NCBI RefSeq assembly: GCF_002980575.1
Contig: NZ_PVBS01000001.1
Span: forward strand, 372,001 to 436,000
Length of the DNA stretch: 64,000 bases
Direction: 5' to 3'
From: Sphingobacterium gobiense
Lineage (GTDB): Bacteria; Bacteroidota; Bacteroidia; Sphingobacteriales; Sphingobacteriaceae
Under the pieces are notes generated by a model. That model was not told the DNA's origin and searched no databases. It saw nothing but the letters and a program-made list of their open reading frames with translations. Positions 1 to 7,272 of the stretch are shown here, one piece after another. Both the position numbers and the translations under genes were made by a program. The number at the start of each line of letters is the position of its first letter. The first letter of the stretch is position 1.

Positions 1-208
1 TTGATTATTAGTGTTTTGTGTTTGTTTGTTGTGAGTTTTTGTACATGAGATTTCTTTTTTGTACATATTGTCCATGCTTTTTATTGTGTGTTTAATCCAT
101 AGCATCCGAATGCACTTTTGACAGTTCAATGGCCTCCGATGTTTGAATCGATCCGCGATTGAAAGTATTTTTGATGAGAATAAACCATAAATCAAAAAGA
201 CGTACGCT
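1..208. other. AT-rich intergenic stretch at left edge
   Basis: No convincing coding frame or RNA is visible. The stretch is AT-rich and begins with a T/G-rich run (1-60). It must carry the leader of the small gene that starts at 209, but I cannot place a clear promoter in it. Confidence 0.4.
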
Positions 209-451
209 ATGCGGATATTAAAATTTGACCAGACCACATATCTAATAAGAACTATATCCACTCCTGTGTTTGGAGAAGTAGACGTTGCTCCAGTTTCATT
301 GAACGATAAACTAATGGATGAAATTGGTACATATATCTCGGAAGAAGCCCTCCTGATAGATGAACAGATTTTCTTCTATGTTGACGATGCTGTGCTTTAT
401 AACCCTGACGAGTATCTGATAAAATATCTTGAGGAAGAGGTTTTGATTTAA
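209..451 (+). CDS. Small acidic hypothetical protein (80 aa)
   Basis: An 80-residue, strongly acidic protein with no signal peptide, membrane segment or motif that I recognise. It starts at ATG 209 and ends at TAA 451. The antisense frame is also open, so strand choice rests on the regular acidic/hydrophobic alternation and the ordinary start here. It lies left of the defence genes, with no clear operon partner. Function unknown. Confidence 0.45.
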   Translation: MRILKFDQTTYLIRTISTPVFGEVDVAPVSLNDKLMDEIGTYISEEALLIDEQIFFYVDDAVLYNPDEYLIKYLEEEVLI

Positions 452-533
452 CTCTTACCCTAATGATTAAGGTCAAAATTCAACCGTAATCTATAACTAC
501 AGTCATCATTTATGTTAAGTCTATAAAAGACTG

Positions 534-1001
534 CTAAAGATTTATAAAATTCTTCTCAAATTCTGTTAGTTCGTTATTGTTCTTTGGATTTTTTTCGAAT
601 CCGAGATTCAAAATGAGCGGTATGCCATTTACTCGTCCGAAGCCGATTATGCGCGTCGTACCGTTAGCCAATAGATATTTAGATCCTTTCAATTTATGGT
701 TCTGCGACGTAAATTTGATAGTCTTTTTAGTTTCATATGTAATTTGCTGCTCAAACTGTAAGAATATCTGTTCGTTAACACCCTGTTTGACCATCTCTTC
801 GTTCAAATATAGCCATTGGGCAGAAAAACCATTACAATCCGAGATTTGATATTCGGATTTTGTCAAACAGCCTTCGGGTACCTTAATGGCTGTTCTGGCG
901 TAGGTTAAATTGTCAATTCTTTCCTGTGCCCATGTCAGCGATGTGGTCAAAGCTATCTGGAGTATAACAAAAGCGGTTAATAATGTTTTTTGTAAATTCA
1001 T
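534..1001 (-). CDS. Secreted hypothetical protein (155 aa)
   Basis: The N-terminus is a classic signal peptide: Lys at 5, a hydrophobic core at about 7-22, and a Thr-Trp-Ala-Gln cleavage region at about 23-26. The mature part is about 130 residues, mixed charged and polar, with two cysteines (about 44 and 55) that could form a disulfide in the periplasm. I do not recognise the family. It is monocistronic on the minus strand. The plus-strand frame across it is a shadow. Confidence 0.6.
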   Translation of the reverse strand: MNLQKTLLTAFVILQIALTTSLTWAQERIDNLTYARTAIKVPEGCLTKSEYQISDCNGFSAQWLYLNEEMVKQGVNEQIFLQFEQQITYETKKTIKFTSQNHKLKGSKYLLANGTTRIIGFGRVNGIPLILNLGFEKNPKNNNELTEFEKNFINL

Positions 1002-1202
1002 AATTATGCTATTTATCGAATAAAGATATAGTATTCTTTCTCTATATCGATATCTTAAAGAAAATACCCCAAGGACATTGCTTTCGCTAATTCCACTCTA
1101 ACTCCCCCTTTTATTCGTCCAAGCTCCCCCCTTTTTGTAAACCAGTATTTTGTATTTCCTTGAAAGACAGATCAATGGATTTTTAGAACTCCCCCCTAAA
1201 AC

Positions 1203-1685
1203 CTATTTAAACACCCTCCTCGTCTCCAAGAACAGCTCAATCTGGTTAATCACCGTTGGAAGCTTTTTGAGGATATCCTGCGACCAGAAGCGGAACACCG
1301 TGTATCCCATATTCCGCAGGGCGCGGTTTGCCAGTTCGTCCTTCTGCATATTGCGTTCTATCTTCGGTATCCAGAACCGTCGGTTGGATTTAATCTGTGC
1401 CTGCCTTTTCTTCCACTCGAAACCATGCCAGAACTCACCATCTACAAAGATGGCAAGCTTGTATTTCTTGATAACGATGTCAGGAGAACCCGGTAGGCTC
1501 TTGTCGTGCAGGCGGAAGCGGATATTCTTCGCCCAGAGCGCGCGGCGTAGGATCATTTCGGGCTTCGAATTCTTGCCCTTGATGCGGGACATATTAAAGC
1601 TACGCTGCTTACTGGTATAGAAGCCGGCCGATTCCTCAAAACGGGGAACTTTTATCCTATGTTCCTCCTCATCGTAGCTTTGCAT
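1203..1685 (-). CDS. vsr: Very short patch repair endonuclease (Vsr)
   Basis: Vsr nicks 5' of the T in T:G mismatches that arise when 5-methylcytosine deaminates, so it repairs damage caused by a C5 methyltransferase. The 160-residue protein shows the family landmarks. These are the N-terminal MSRIKGKNSKPE segment (about 32-43, normal start of the core), then SLPGSPDIV (Asp of the active site), AIFVDGEFWHG (the Asp/His catalytic stretch), a WIPKIERN segment, and a C-terminal GYTVFRFWSQDI strand. About 30 extra residues precede the usual start, so ATG at about 1592 is an alternative. It lies 1.6 kb from two C5 methyltransferase genes on the opposite strand, which is the expected company. Confidence 0.9.
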   Translation of the reverse strand: MQSYDEEEHRIKVPRFEESAGFYTSKQRSFNMSRIKGKNSKPEMILRRALWAKNIRFRLHDKSLPGSPDIVIKKYKLAIFVDGEFWHGFEWKKRQAQIKSNRRFWIPKIERNMQKDELANRALRNMGYTVFRFWSQDILKKLPTVINQIELFLETRRVFK

Positions 1686-1766
1686 GACGTAAATTTACGT
1701 AAAAACTAGCATGTAATGGAAGAACGGACCTAGCGCGTATTTAGTTTTTCGCTAAATCTGTTGCCG

Positions 1767-2108
1767 TTAAACCTCCGTACTCACCGCTAACGGCATATCT
1801 CTTACGTAGATTCCGCCCATATTGCCATCCCAGCCCTCACGACCCCGCATCACTACAACAAAAACGCAGATGGCAGCATGCTCTTTTGAGAGCGGTTCGT
1901 AACCTTCCGCGATGCTGTCTTCATCACGGAAGATACCATGCACGTCATTCCAAGCAAGCCATTCGATAAGTTGCTCCCGAGGCATAGCGTTTACTTTCTC
2001 CAATAATGCATCTTCCGACAATTCCATCAGTTGGTATCGCCAGTCATGGTGCCGCTGTTCTTCCGGAACGATGGGATAGGGGCGATGAGCGTAGTAGTTT
2101 TTTTTCAT
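1767..2108 (-). CDS. Hypothetical protein (113 aa)
   Basis: A soluble acidic protein, rich in aromatic residues at its N-terminus and without signal peptide or membrane segment. I chose the ATG at 2108 (protein starting MKKNYYAHR) over the one 6 bases upstream because the preceding A/T-rich sequence is a better Bacteroidota start context. No domain recognised. It follows the vsr gene's upstream end by about 80 bases on the same strand, so the two could be co-transcribed, but no functional link is visible. Confidence 0.5.
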   Translation of the reverse strand: MKKNYYAHRPYPIVPEEQRHHDWRYQLMELSEDALLEKVNAMPREQLIEWLAWNDVHGIFRDEDSIAEGYEPLSKEHAAICVFVVVMRGREGWDGNMGGIYVRDMPLAVSTEV

Positions 2109-2265
2109 GAGCAATATTTTAGGCAGTAAATAACCTGTTTAGATTTTAAATATACTAAAAATATTAGTTAAACACAAAAGATTTATCTACCTTTAGACAG
2201 TTATGTTCAATGGGAGATTATGAGATAATTAACATGCTGTTACTTAGATTTAATATACGGTTACA

Positions 2266-2901
2266 ATGGATATTTCAAAATTAATTCAGGATGTTTTGGG
2301 AACAGACGACGTTCCCCGAATTGTTATAGTAGTCAATGCGGTCATGGTAATACTTGTAGCTATCGTCAAGTTTTTAGCTTTACAAGAGCACCTGCGCAAA
2401 TGGATTTTAGGGAAATGGTCGAAAAGCAAACATTTGGTCACGATTAGTAGTTTTGTGGATCCTGTGTTACATTCCATCAAGCAGGATGCAGATAGAAAAC
2501 TGAAATTTAAAGAACTTACTGGAATTAATTTGAATCCCGATAGGATCGATGCGCTGACGGCGCTAAGAAATAAATCTAACGGTTCGTTCGATTGGCCTCA
2601 CATCAAGACGGCTATGCCTTTTATTAGATTTAACGGTCAAGAATACGAGGTTTCGATAAGCAGGAAAGCCAGAATACAGGATATCGCCGTTAGGACACTT
2701 TTTTTAGTGCCAGCTTTATTATTTTTCATGTTATTTGGCTTGATGATTGTCTCCCTCATTGTGGAAACCGACGCTAAACTTTTTCCACAGTTTTTAGGAG
2801 TGTTTTTTTCGTTGGTGGGTACTTTTATGACGTTGTTTTTTATCCAATATATAAGAAGTCCTTATTTATGTGCTAGGATTATCGAAAAGAACCTCATATA
2901 A
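2266..2901 (+). CDS. Three-helix hypothetical membrane protein (211 aa)
   Basis: Predicted hydrophobic helices at about 19-39, 143-166 and 175-195, with a roughly 100-residue charged, cytosol-like domain between the first and second. I do not recognise the family. It lies between vsr and the methyltransferases and is followed with no gap (stop TAA, then ATG) by a 70-residue frame, suggesting a two-gene unit. Small membrane proteins in defence islands can be effectors, but nothing in this sequence shows that. Confidence 0.6.
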   Translation: MDISKLIQDVLGTDDVPRIVIVVNAVMVILVAIVKFLALQEHLRKWILGKWSKSKHLVTISSFVDPVLHSIKQDADRKLKFKELTGINLNPDRIDALTALRNKSNGSFDWPHIKTAMPFIRFNGQEYEVSISRKARIQDIAVRTLFLVPALLFFMLFGLMIVSLIVETDAKLFPQFLGVFFSLVGTFMTLFFIQYIRSPYLCARIIEKNLI

Positions 2902-3114
2902 ATGTCACTATCTTTAACCACCAATGAGCGAACATTAATGAGCGTTGATGCCAACTATAGGATTTTGGTGTCGCCGCATGTAGAAGAGGATACTGCGCAC
3001 CCTTATAGTTTGCGTAAGCTTGAAGGAAAACCGATTGTATTACCGGAACAAATTCGATATCAGCCTTCGCAGGAGAATCTAGAATGGCATAGGAGGGAAG
3101 TGTTTAAGGGGTGA
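2902..3114 (+). CDS. Small hypothetical protein (70 aa), directly downstream
   Basis: Seventy residues, polar, no signal peptide. The ATG follows the previous stop codon immediately (TAA-ATG), which favours translational coupling. It contains several Tyr and Pro residues and no motif that I know. It could be the remaining part of a longer gene. Real but unassigned. Confidence 0.4.
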   Translation: MSLSLTTNERTLMSVDANYRILVSPHVEEDTAHPYSLRKLEGKPIVLPEQIRYQPSQENLEWHRREVFKG

Positions 3115-3202
3115 TTCATTGTAATTAACGGTGAAGATAAGATAAATTGGGATTGAGTTAGGTTAGAAATAATAGAAAATTATCAAAGAATCGTTAAATT
3201 AG

Positions 3203-3228
3203 TTTGTTGATTTTTTGTGGTACATTTG
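3203..3228 (+). promoter_or_regulatory. Putative Bacteroidota promoter for the methyltransferase operon
   Basis: A TACATTTG octamer at 3221-3228 matches the Bacteroidota -7 element TAnnTTTG. A TTTG lies upstream at 3203-3206, which is closer than the usual spacing. It sits about 105 bases before the first methyltransferase ATG, leaving a moderately long leader. Motif match only. Confidence 0.4.
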
Positions 3229-3332
3229 CGTGAAAATATAGACAATCACTTCGGCTTTTTGTAATGACAATTGTAAAATACGAAGGCTCTGTCTAATCAA
3301 AATTAGTGTAAACAAAGAGAAATTAATTCTAA

Positions 3333-4403
3333 ATGAGTAAGATTTTAACTGCTATAGATCTGTTTTCTGGGTGTGGTGGTTTTTCATATGGATTTCAACA
3401 GGCAGGATTTCATGTTGTACTTGGCGTTGACAATACGGAGGTAGCACTTAAGACCTTCGAAAAGAATCATAAGAATTCCAAAGGGCTCAATCTCGACTTA
3501 CATAAAGAAAGCTCTATCGATGCTATAATAGACGCAACAGGAGGGAAACAGATTGATGTTATAATCGCAGGTCCACCGTGTCAGGGATTTTCACTGACAG
3601 GAACAAGGAATGAAAATGATGAACGAAATTCGCTTTTCTACTCAGTTTTTAGGGTCGCAGAAAGGCTTAATCCGAAGGCGATTATAATTGAAAATGTTCC
3701 AGGATTATTAAAACTTTACGGAGGGAAAGCAAAAAAGGAAATTATCCGGCTTTGTGATGAAATGGGATATACATGTAATCCGCAATTACTGTACGCACCA
3801 GATTACGGAGTACCCCAGATTCGCAAGCGAGTTTTTTTTGTGGCTCTAAAAAAAGATCTAGGAATTTTTGAATTTCCTGAGCCGATATTGAAAGAGGGGG
3901 AATATATAGGGTGTGAAGATGCAATTGGGGATTTACCTGATCTAGTATCCGATTTAGGTAAAGAAGAGGTAGCATACGATAAAAAAGCATTTAGTGATTA
4001 CCAGAAGATGATGAGAAATGGCAATAAAGTGCTGAAAAATCACGTGGGAACACAGCATACAGACCATGTCATAAATGTTATATCTCAAGTTCCGGAGGGA
4101 GGTAATCATAAGGACTTGCCAATGGGTGTAGGCGATTCCAGAAAGTTCAACGAAGCTTGGACAAGATATCACAGTAAAAAGCCTTCAAAAACAATTGATA
4201 CAGGGCATAGAAACCATTTTCACTATAAATGGAATAGAGTGCCGAGTGTAAGAGAAAATGCTCGCTTACAGTCGTTTCCCGATGACTTTTTGTTTTTAGG
4301 AAATAAAACTGAACAATACAGACAAGTAGGTAATGCAGTTCCCCCATTATTAGGGAAAGTACTCGCAGAACAACTATTGAAATATTTGAATTATGAAATT
4401 TAA
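3333..4403 (+). CDS. DNA (cytosine-5-)-methyltransferase, first of two
   Basis: Transfers a methyl group from S-adenosylmethionine to C5 of cytosine in a target sequence, protecting host DNA from the restriction enzyme encoded downstream. All catalytic motifs are in canonical order. Motif I DLFSGCGGF is at 9-17, motif IV GPPCQGFS at 80-87 with catalytic Cys83, motif VI ENV at 120-122 and motif VIII QIRKRVFFV from about 162. A variable target-recognition region of about 100 residues follows, then motif IX RLQSFPDDF and motif X QVGNAVPP near the end. The 356-residue length is normal for a type II enzyme. The last 11 bases overlap the next methyltransferase. The recognition sequence cannot be read from the protein. 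Confidence 0.95.
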   Translation: MSKILTAIDLFSGCGGFSYGFQQAGFHVVLGVDNTEVALKTFEKNHKNSKGLNLDLHKESSIDAIIDATGGKQIDVIIAGPPCQGFSLTGTRNENDERNSLFYSVFRVAERLNPKAIIIENVPGLLKLYGGKAKKEIIRLCDEMGYTCNPQLLYAPDYGVPQIRKRVFFVALKKDLGIFEFPEPILKEGEYIGCEDAIGDLPDLVSDLGKEEVAYDKKAFSDYQKMMRNGNKVLKNHVGTQHTDHVINVISQVPEGGNHKDLPMGVGDSRKFNEAWTRYHSKKPSKTIDTGHRNHFHYKWNRVPSVRENARLQSFPDDFLFLGNKTEQYRQVGNAVPPLLGKVLAEQLLKYLNYEI

Positions 4404-5586
4404 TATAATTGATTTATTTGCAGGTTGTGGAGGGCTAACAGATGGGTTCCTGCAGACAGGAATGTTCAAGACCTTGGCAGCAGTAGATTGGGAATTGCCG
4501 ACTGTCCAAACCTTAAAAAAGCGATTGATTACCAAGTATGGTTACGATTCCAATTTAGATAATGTATTGCATTTTGATATCCAAAGGACTGACGAGCTGA
4601 TTAACGGGTACGCGGATCCCTTGTACGGAGACAGTAAAGGAGTAGACTCCTTGGTTGGTAATAACCAAGTTGATTTTATAATTGGTGGGCCGCCCTGTCA
4701 AGCATACTCCATTGCTGGAAGAGTAAGAGATACAAATGGTATGCAGGATGATTATCGAAATTTCCTTTTCGAGAGTTATGTATCGATGGTTCAACATTAT
4801 CAGCCCAAAGCTTTTGTATTTGAAAATGTTGAGGGAATTCTTTCAGCGAAACCGGGTGGGGTTTCTATTATAGACCGTATAAAAGAAGCTTTTGGAGAGA
4901 TAGGTTACGATATAGCAGATGATTTAAGAGCCAATGCACTTTTTGATACATCATTTTATCATGTCCCGCAAAAAAGAAAACGTGTTATCATCTTTGGAGT
5001 GAAACGAAGTGAAGGTGGTTTGAGCAAGGTAACAGATTTTTATGATAAGCTTCAAAGAAGAGCCACTAAAGAGCCTTTAAATTCTAAGCGGGCGTTCGAT
5101 AATTTGCCCAAGATCTATCCATCCTCTACTCTCGCTAAACAATCGCATGCGGTCAAACTTAATGGAGTAGCCCTTCCTAAGAACCATGAGCCGAGGGTGC
5201 ATAGTCGACGCGATATTGAGGTTTTTGAACTGTTAGCAAGCGATATTAAAAGTGGGAGAAACAAGTATGTCACTAGTAAAGCCTTGATTGAATTATACAA
5301 AGAAAGGACAGGTAAAGAATCAAATTTTCATAAGTATCATGTGATCAGGGAGGATCGACCTAGCAATACAATTCCAGCTCACTTATATAAAGATGGGTTA
5401 AGGCACATTCATCCTGACCCCGAGCAGGCGCGCTCAATAACCGTGAGAGAAGCGGCAAGATTACAATCTTTTGATGATGATTTTGAGTTTTTGGGGTCAA
5501 GAGGCGATCAATATAAAATGATTGGAAATGCAGTGCCACCACAATTTGCTAAAGTTATCGCAGAGACAGTTTTGGAAATTTTTTAA
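4393..5586 (+). CDS. DNA (cytosine-5-)-methyltransferase, second of two
   Basis: A second C5 methyltransferase, clearly different in sequence from its neighbour, so not a recent duplicate. Motif I IDLFAGCGGL is at 6-14, motif IV GGPPCQAYS at 98-106 with catalytic Cys102, motif VI ENV at about 144-146 and motif VIII QKRKRVIIF near 197. The C-terminus carries RLQSFDDDF and GNAVPPQF (motifs IX and X). It has an insertion between motifs II and IV (about 65-95) absent from the first enzyme. The 11-base overlap implies translational coupling. Two C5 enzymes with one nuclease are typical when the target is asymmetric, each methylating one strand. That role is inference. Confidence 0.95.
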   Translation: MKFNIIDLFAGCGGLTDGFLQTGMFKTLAAVDWELPTVQTLKKRLITKYGYDSNLDNVLHFDIQRTDELINGYADPLYGDSKGVDSLVGNNQVDFIIGGPPCQAYSIAGRVRDTNGMQDDYRNFLFESYVSMVQHYQPKAFVFENVEGILSAKPGGVSIIDRIKEAFGEIGYDIADDLRANALFDTSFYHVPQKRKRVIIFGVKRSEGGLSKVTDFYDKLQRRATKEPLNSKRAFDNLPKIYPSSTLAKQSHAVKLNGVALPKNHEPRVHSRRDIEVFELLASDIKSGRNKYVTSKALIELYKERTGKESNFHKYHVIREDRPSNTIPAHLYKDGLRHIHPDPEQARSITVREAARLQSFDDDFEFLGSRGDQYKMIGNAVPPQFAKVIAETVLEIF

Positions 5587-5678
5587 TAAAGTGAGTTATC
5601 GATGCAATCTTTATTGTTGACTATCGATTGATTTATCAGTTAATTTTGCTATATTTAGGTCTATATTAATTATTTGCC

Positions 5679-6101
5679 ATGGCCGAACTCACATTATTAA
5701 CAGCAAATGGACGAATGCATTCAACTGGAGGGCTCAACTGGGGCTCTAATGCATTGAACCATACACGTCCTTATGATAGCTACATTCCAATACATATTGG
5801 GTTTATCCGTGCAAATCCCGGTTTAATTGATAGAAAGCCTCCCGTGCAAAGAATCCTCTATTTTCATTGGGATGACGGAACTGTTATGGAAGTATTATTT
5901 GAAGGAGATGGTCCGGATGGATATCCTAAACAGATAGCGTCAGCCCATCATAAAGATATTCTTGGCAAGTACTTGAGAAATCGTTTGGGTCTCCCTCTTA
6001 ATAGAAGGATAGAAATGGCTGATTTGATCAGCTACGGAAGAACGACCGTGACAATTGAAAGGATAGATGCACTGAATTATAATGTAGATTTTAGTGTTTA
6101 A
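5679..6101 (+). CDS. Free-standing NgoFVII-type B3-like DNA-recognition domain
   Basis: A 140-residue protein that aligns along its whole length with the C-terminal half of the restriction enzyme encoded next (its residues about 166-317). Shared landmarks are GGLNWGSN/AGLNWGQN, an NHT-P-D-YIPI segment, W-DDG-ME-LFEG, YPKQI-S, YIRNR/LRNR-G-PL and a YGRT-VT end. In BfiI and NgoFVII this C-terminal domain is the B3-like fold that reads the target sequence. Here it lacks any nuclease part. It sits 92 bases after the second methyltransferase and 11 bases before the nuclease gene, so it belongs to the same operon. It might be an extra specificity subunit, a competitor or regulator of the full enzyme, or a leftover recognition domain. 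Confidence 0.8.
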   Translation: MAELTLLTANGRMHSTGGLNWGSNALNHTRPYDSYIPIHIGFIRANPGLIDRKPPVQRILYFHWDDGTVMEVLFEGDGPDGYPKQIASAHHKDILGKYLRNRLGLPLNRRIEMADLISYGRTTVTIERIDALNYNVDFSV

Positions 6102-6112
6102 TATATTTCTCT

Positions 6113-7066
6113 ATGCTTTACACAGAAGATTTAGAAGAGCTGATTTTTCATCGTCATGAAATACATGAATCGGATGAGTTAATTGTGTTGTCAGGATATC
6201 TGGGCCCTAGCCCCGTTGCTAGACTAGAGCAGCTACCATTTAATTCTACCGTAATTTATGGGATGTATGGTTCCGAAGGCATCAAGCCTACGTTACATCA
6301 TTCGTTGCTAAGAATTCAAAACAGTATAGATAATCTCAATGTTTTCTATTCCCAACTACCAGTTCATTCTAAATGCTATGCTTGGAGAAGACGGGGTGAA
6401 ATTATTCATGCACTTGTCGGTTCAGCGAATTTTTCTACCAACGGTCTAAGTACTCCTTTTAGAGAAGTTTTAGCCGAAACCACCTACGACACTTTTAGGC
6501 CGTTGAATGCATATATCCAACACGTACTCAATAACTCTATTTCTTGTTTGGAGGTTGGCAACGAAAGAATGGTTGAGATCGAAGTTAATTTGGAGTTTTG
6601 CCGTATGACACTTCTTGGCAAAGATGGTGAAGTTCAAAATGCCGCGGGGTTGAATTGGGGGCAAAATCCTAATAATCACACCACACCTAATGACGCTTAC
6701 ATCCCAATCAGAGCCGAGCATATCAGAATATATCCGCATCTTTTTCTGCCTAAGCAATTGAATCCTCAAAATATAGATAAAAGAGGGCGATTGCAGCGGC
6801 ACAACGATGCGATTGAAATTATATGGGATGATGGCCTTACTATGGAAGGGCTATTTGAGGGATCGCAACCAGTTGAAGGCGTGATTTATCCTAAACAGAT
6901 TAGTTCATTTCCTATAAAAGCCCAACTTGGAGAATATATAAGGAATCGTATCGGAGTTCCGTTAGGACAACCTGTGCGAAGACACCATTTGGAAAAATAT
7001 GGAAGGACAGATGTTACGGTGTCTCTATTGGCTGAAGGGGTATATAAATTTGATTTTTCAGTTTAG
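6113..7066 (+). CDS. NgoFVII/BfiI-family restriction endonuclease (PLD nuclease + B3 domain)
   Basis: Cleaves DNA lacking the cognate C5 methylation. Residues 1-150 form a phospholipase-D-type nuclease half-site. The signature VHSKCYA gives the catalytic His85 and Lys87, followed by LVGSANFS with Ser104 and Asn106 and by FREVLAE with Glu118. PLD enzymes of this kind act as dimers with one shared active site and need no metal. Residues about 166-317 are the B3-like recognition domain, homologous to the separate 140-residue protein just upstream. Two C5 methyltransferases precede it in the operon and Vsr is nearby. Length (317 aa) fits the family. Confidence 0.88.
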   Translation: MLYTEDLEELIFHRHEIHESDELIVLSGYLGPSPVARLEQLPFNSTVIYGMYGSEGIKPTLHHSLLRIQNSIDNLNVFYSQLPVHSKCYAWRRRGEIIHALVGSANFSTNGLSTPFREVLAETTYDTFRPLNAYIQHVLNNSISCLEVGNERMVEIEVNLEFCRMTLLGKDGEVQNAAGLNWGQNPNNHTTPNDAYIPIRAEHIRIYPHLFLPKQLNPQNIDKRGRLQRHNDAIEIIWDDGLTMEGLFEGSQPVEGVIYPKQISSFPIKAQLGEYIRNRIGVPLGQPVRRHHLEKYGRTDVTVSLLAEGVYKFDFSV

Positions 7067-7221
7067 TACCTTGCTAATGATTAATTTGCTTTCCGCAACC
7101 TATTGTAATCACTCTTGAGTCGACCCCATACTTTCCGACTCTTAGACGACAGTCCTCCAAAAGAGGTTTAAACTATTTAACTGGTTAAGTGCATTAGTTT
7201 CGATTTCATCTGACAGTTAAA

Positions 7222-7272
7222 GTAATGTAGTTAAAGGCTCAAAAGTAATTGAATATTTGAGCCTTCTATTTT
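7222..7272. terminator. Bidirectional terminator between convergent operons
   Basis: The inverted repeat GGCTCAAA/TTTGAGCC (7225-7263, loop about 20 nt, part of which can also pair) is followed by a T-rich tract on the plus strand. It lies between the converging restriction gene and the GmrSD-type gene. Confidence 0.6.

Noticed and set aside
1150..1620. Plus-strand frame of 156 codons opposite vsr
   Set aside because: Exact antisense shadow of a gene with clear Vsr motifs; no recognisable domain of its own.
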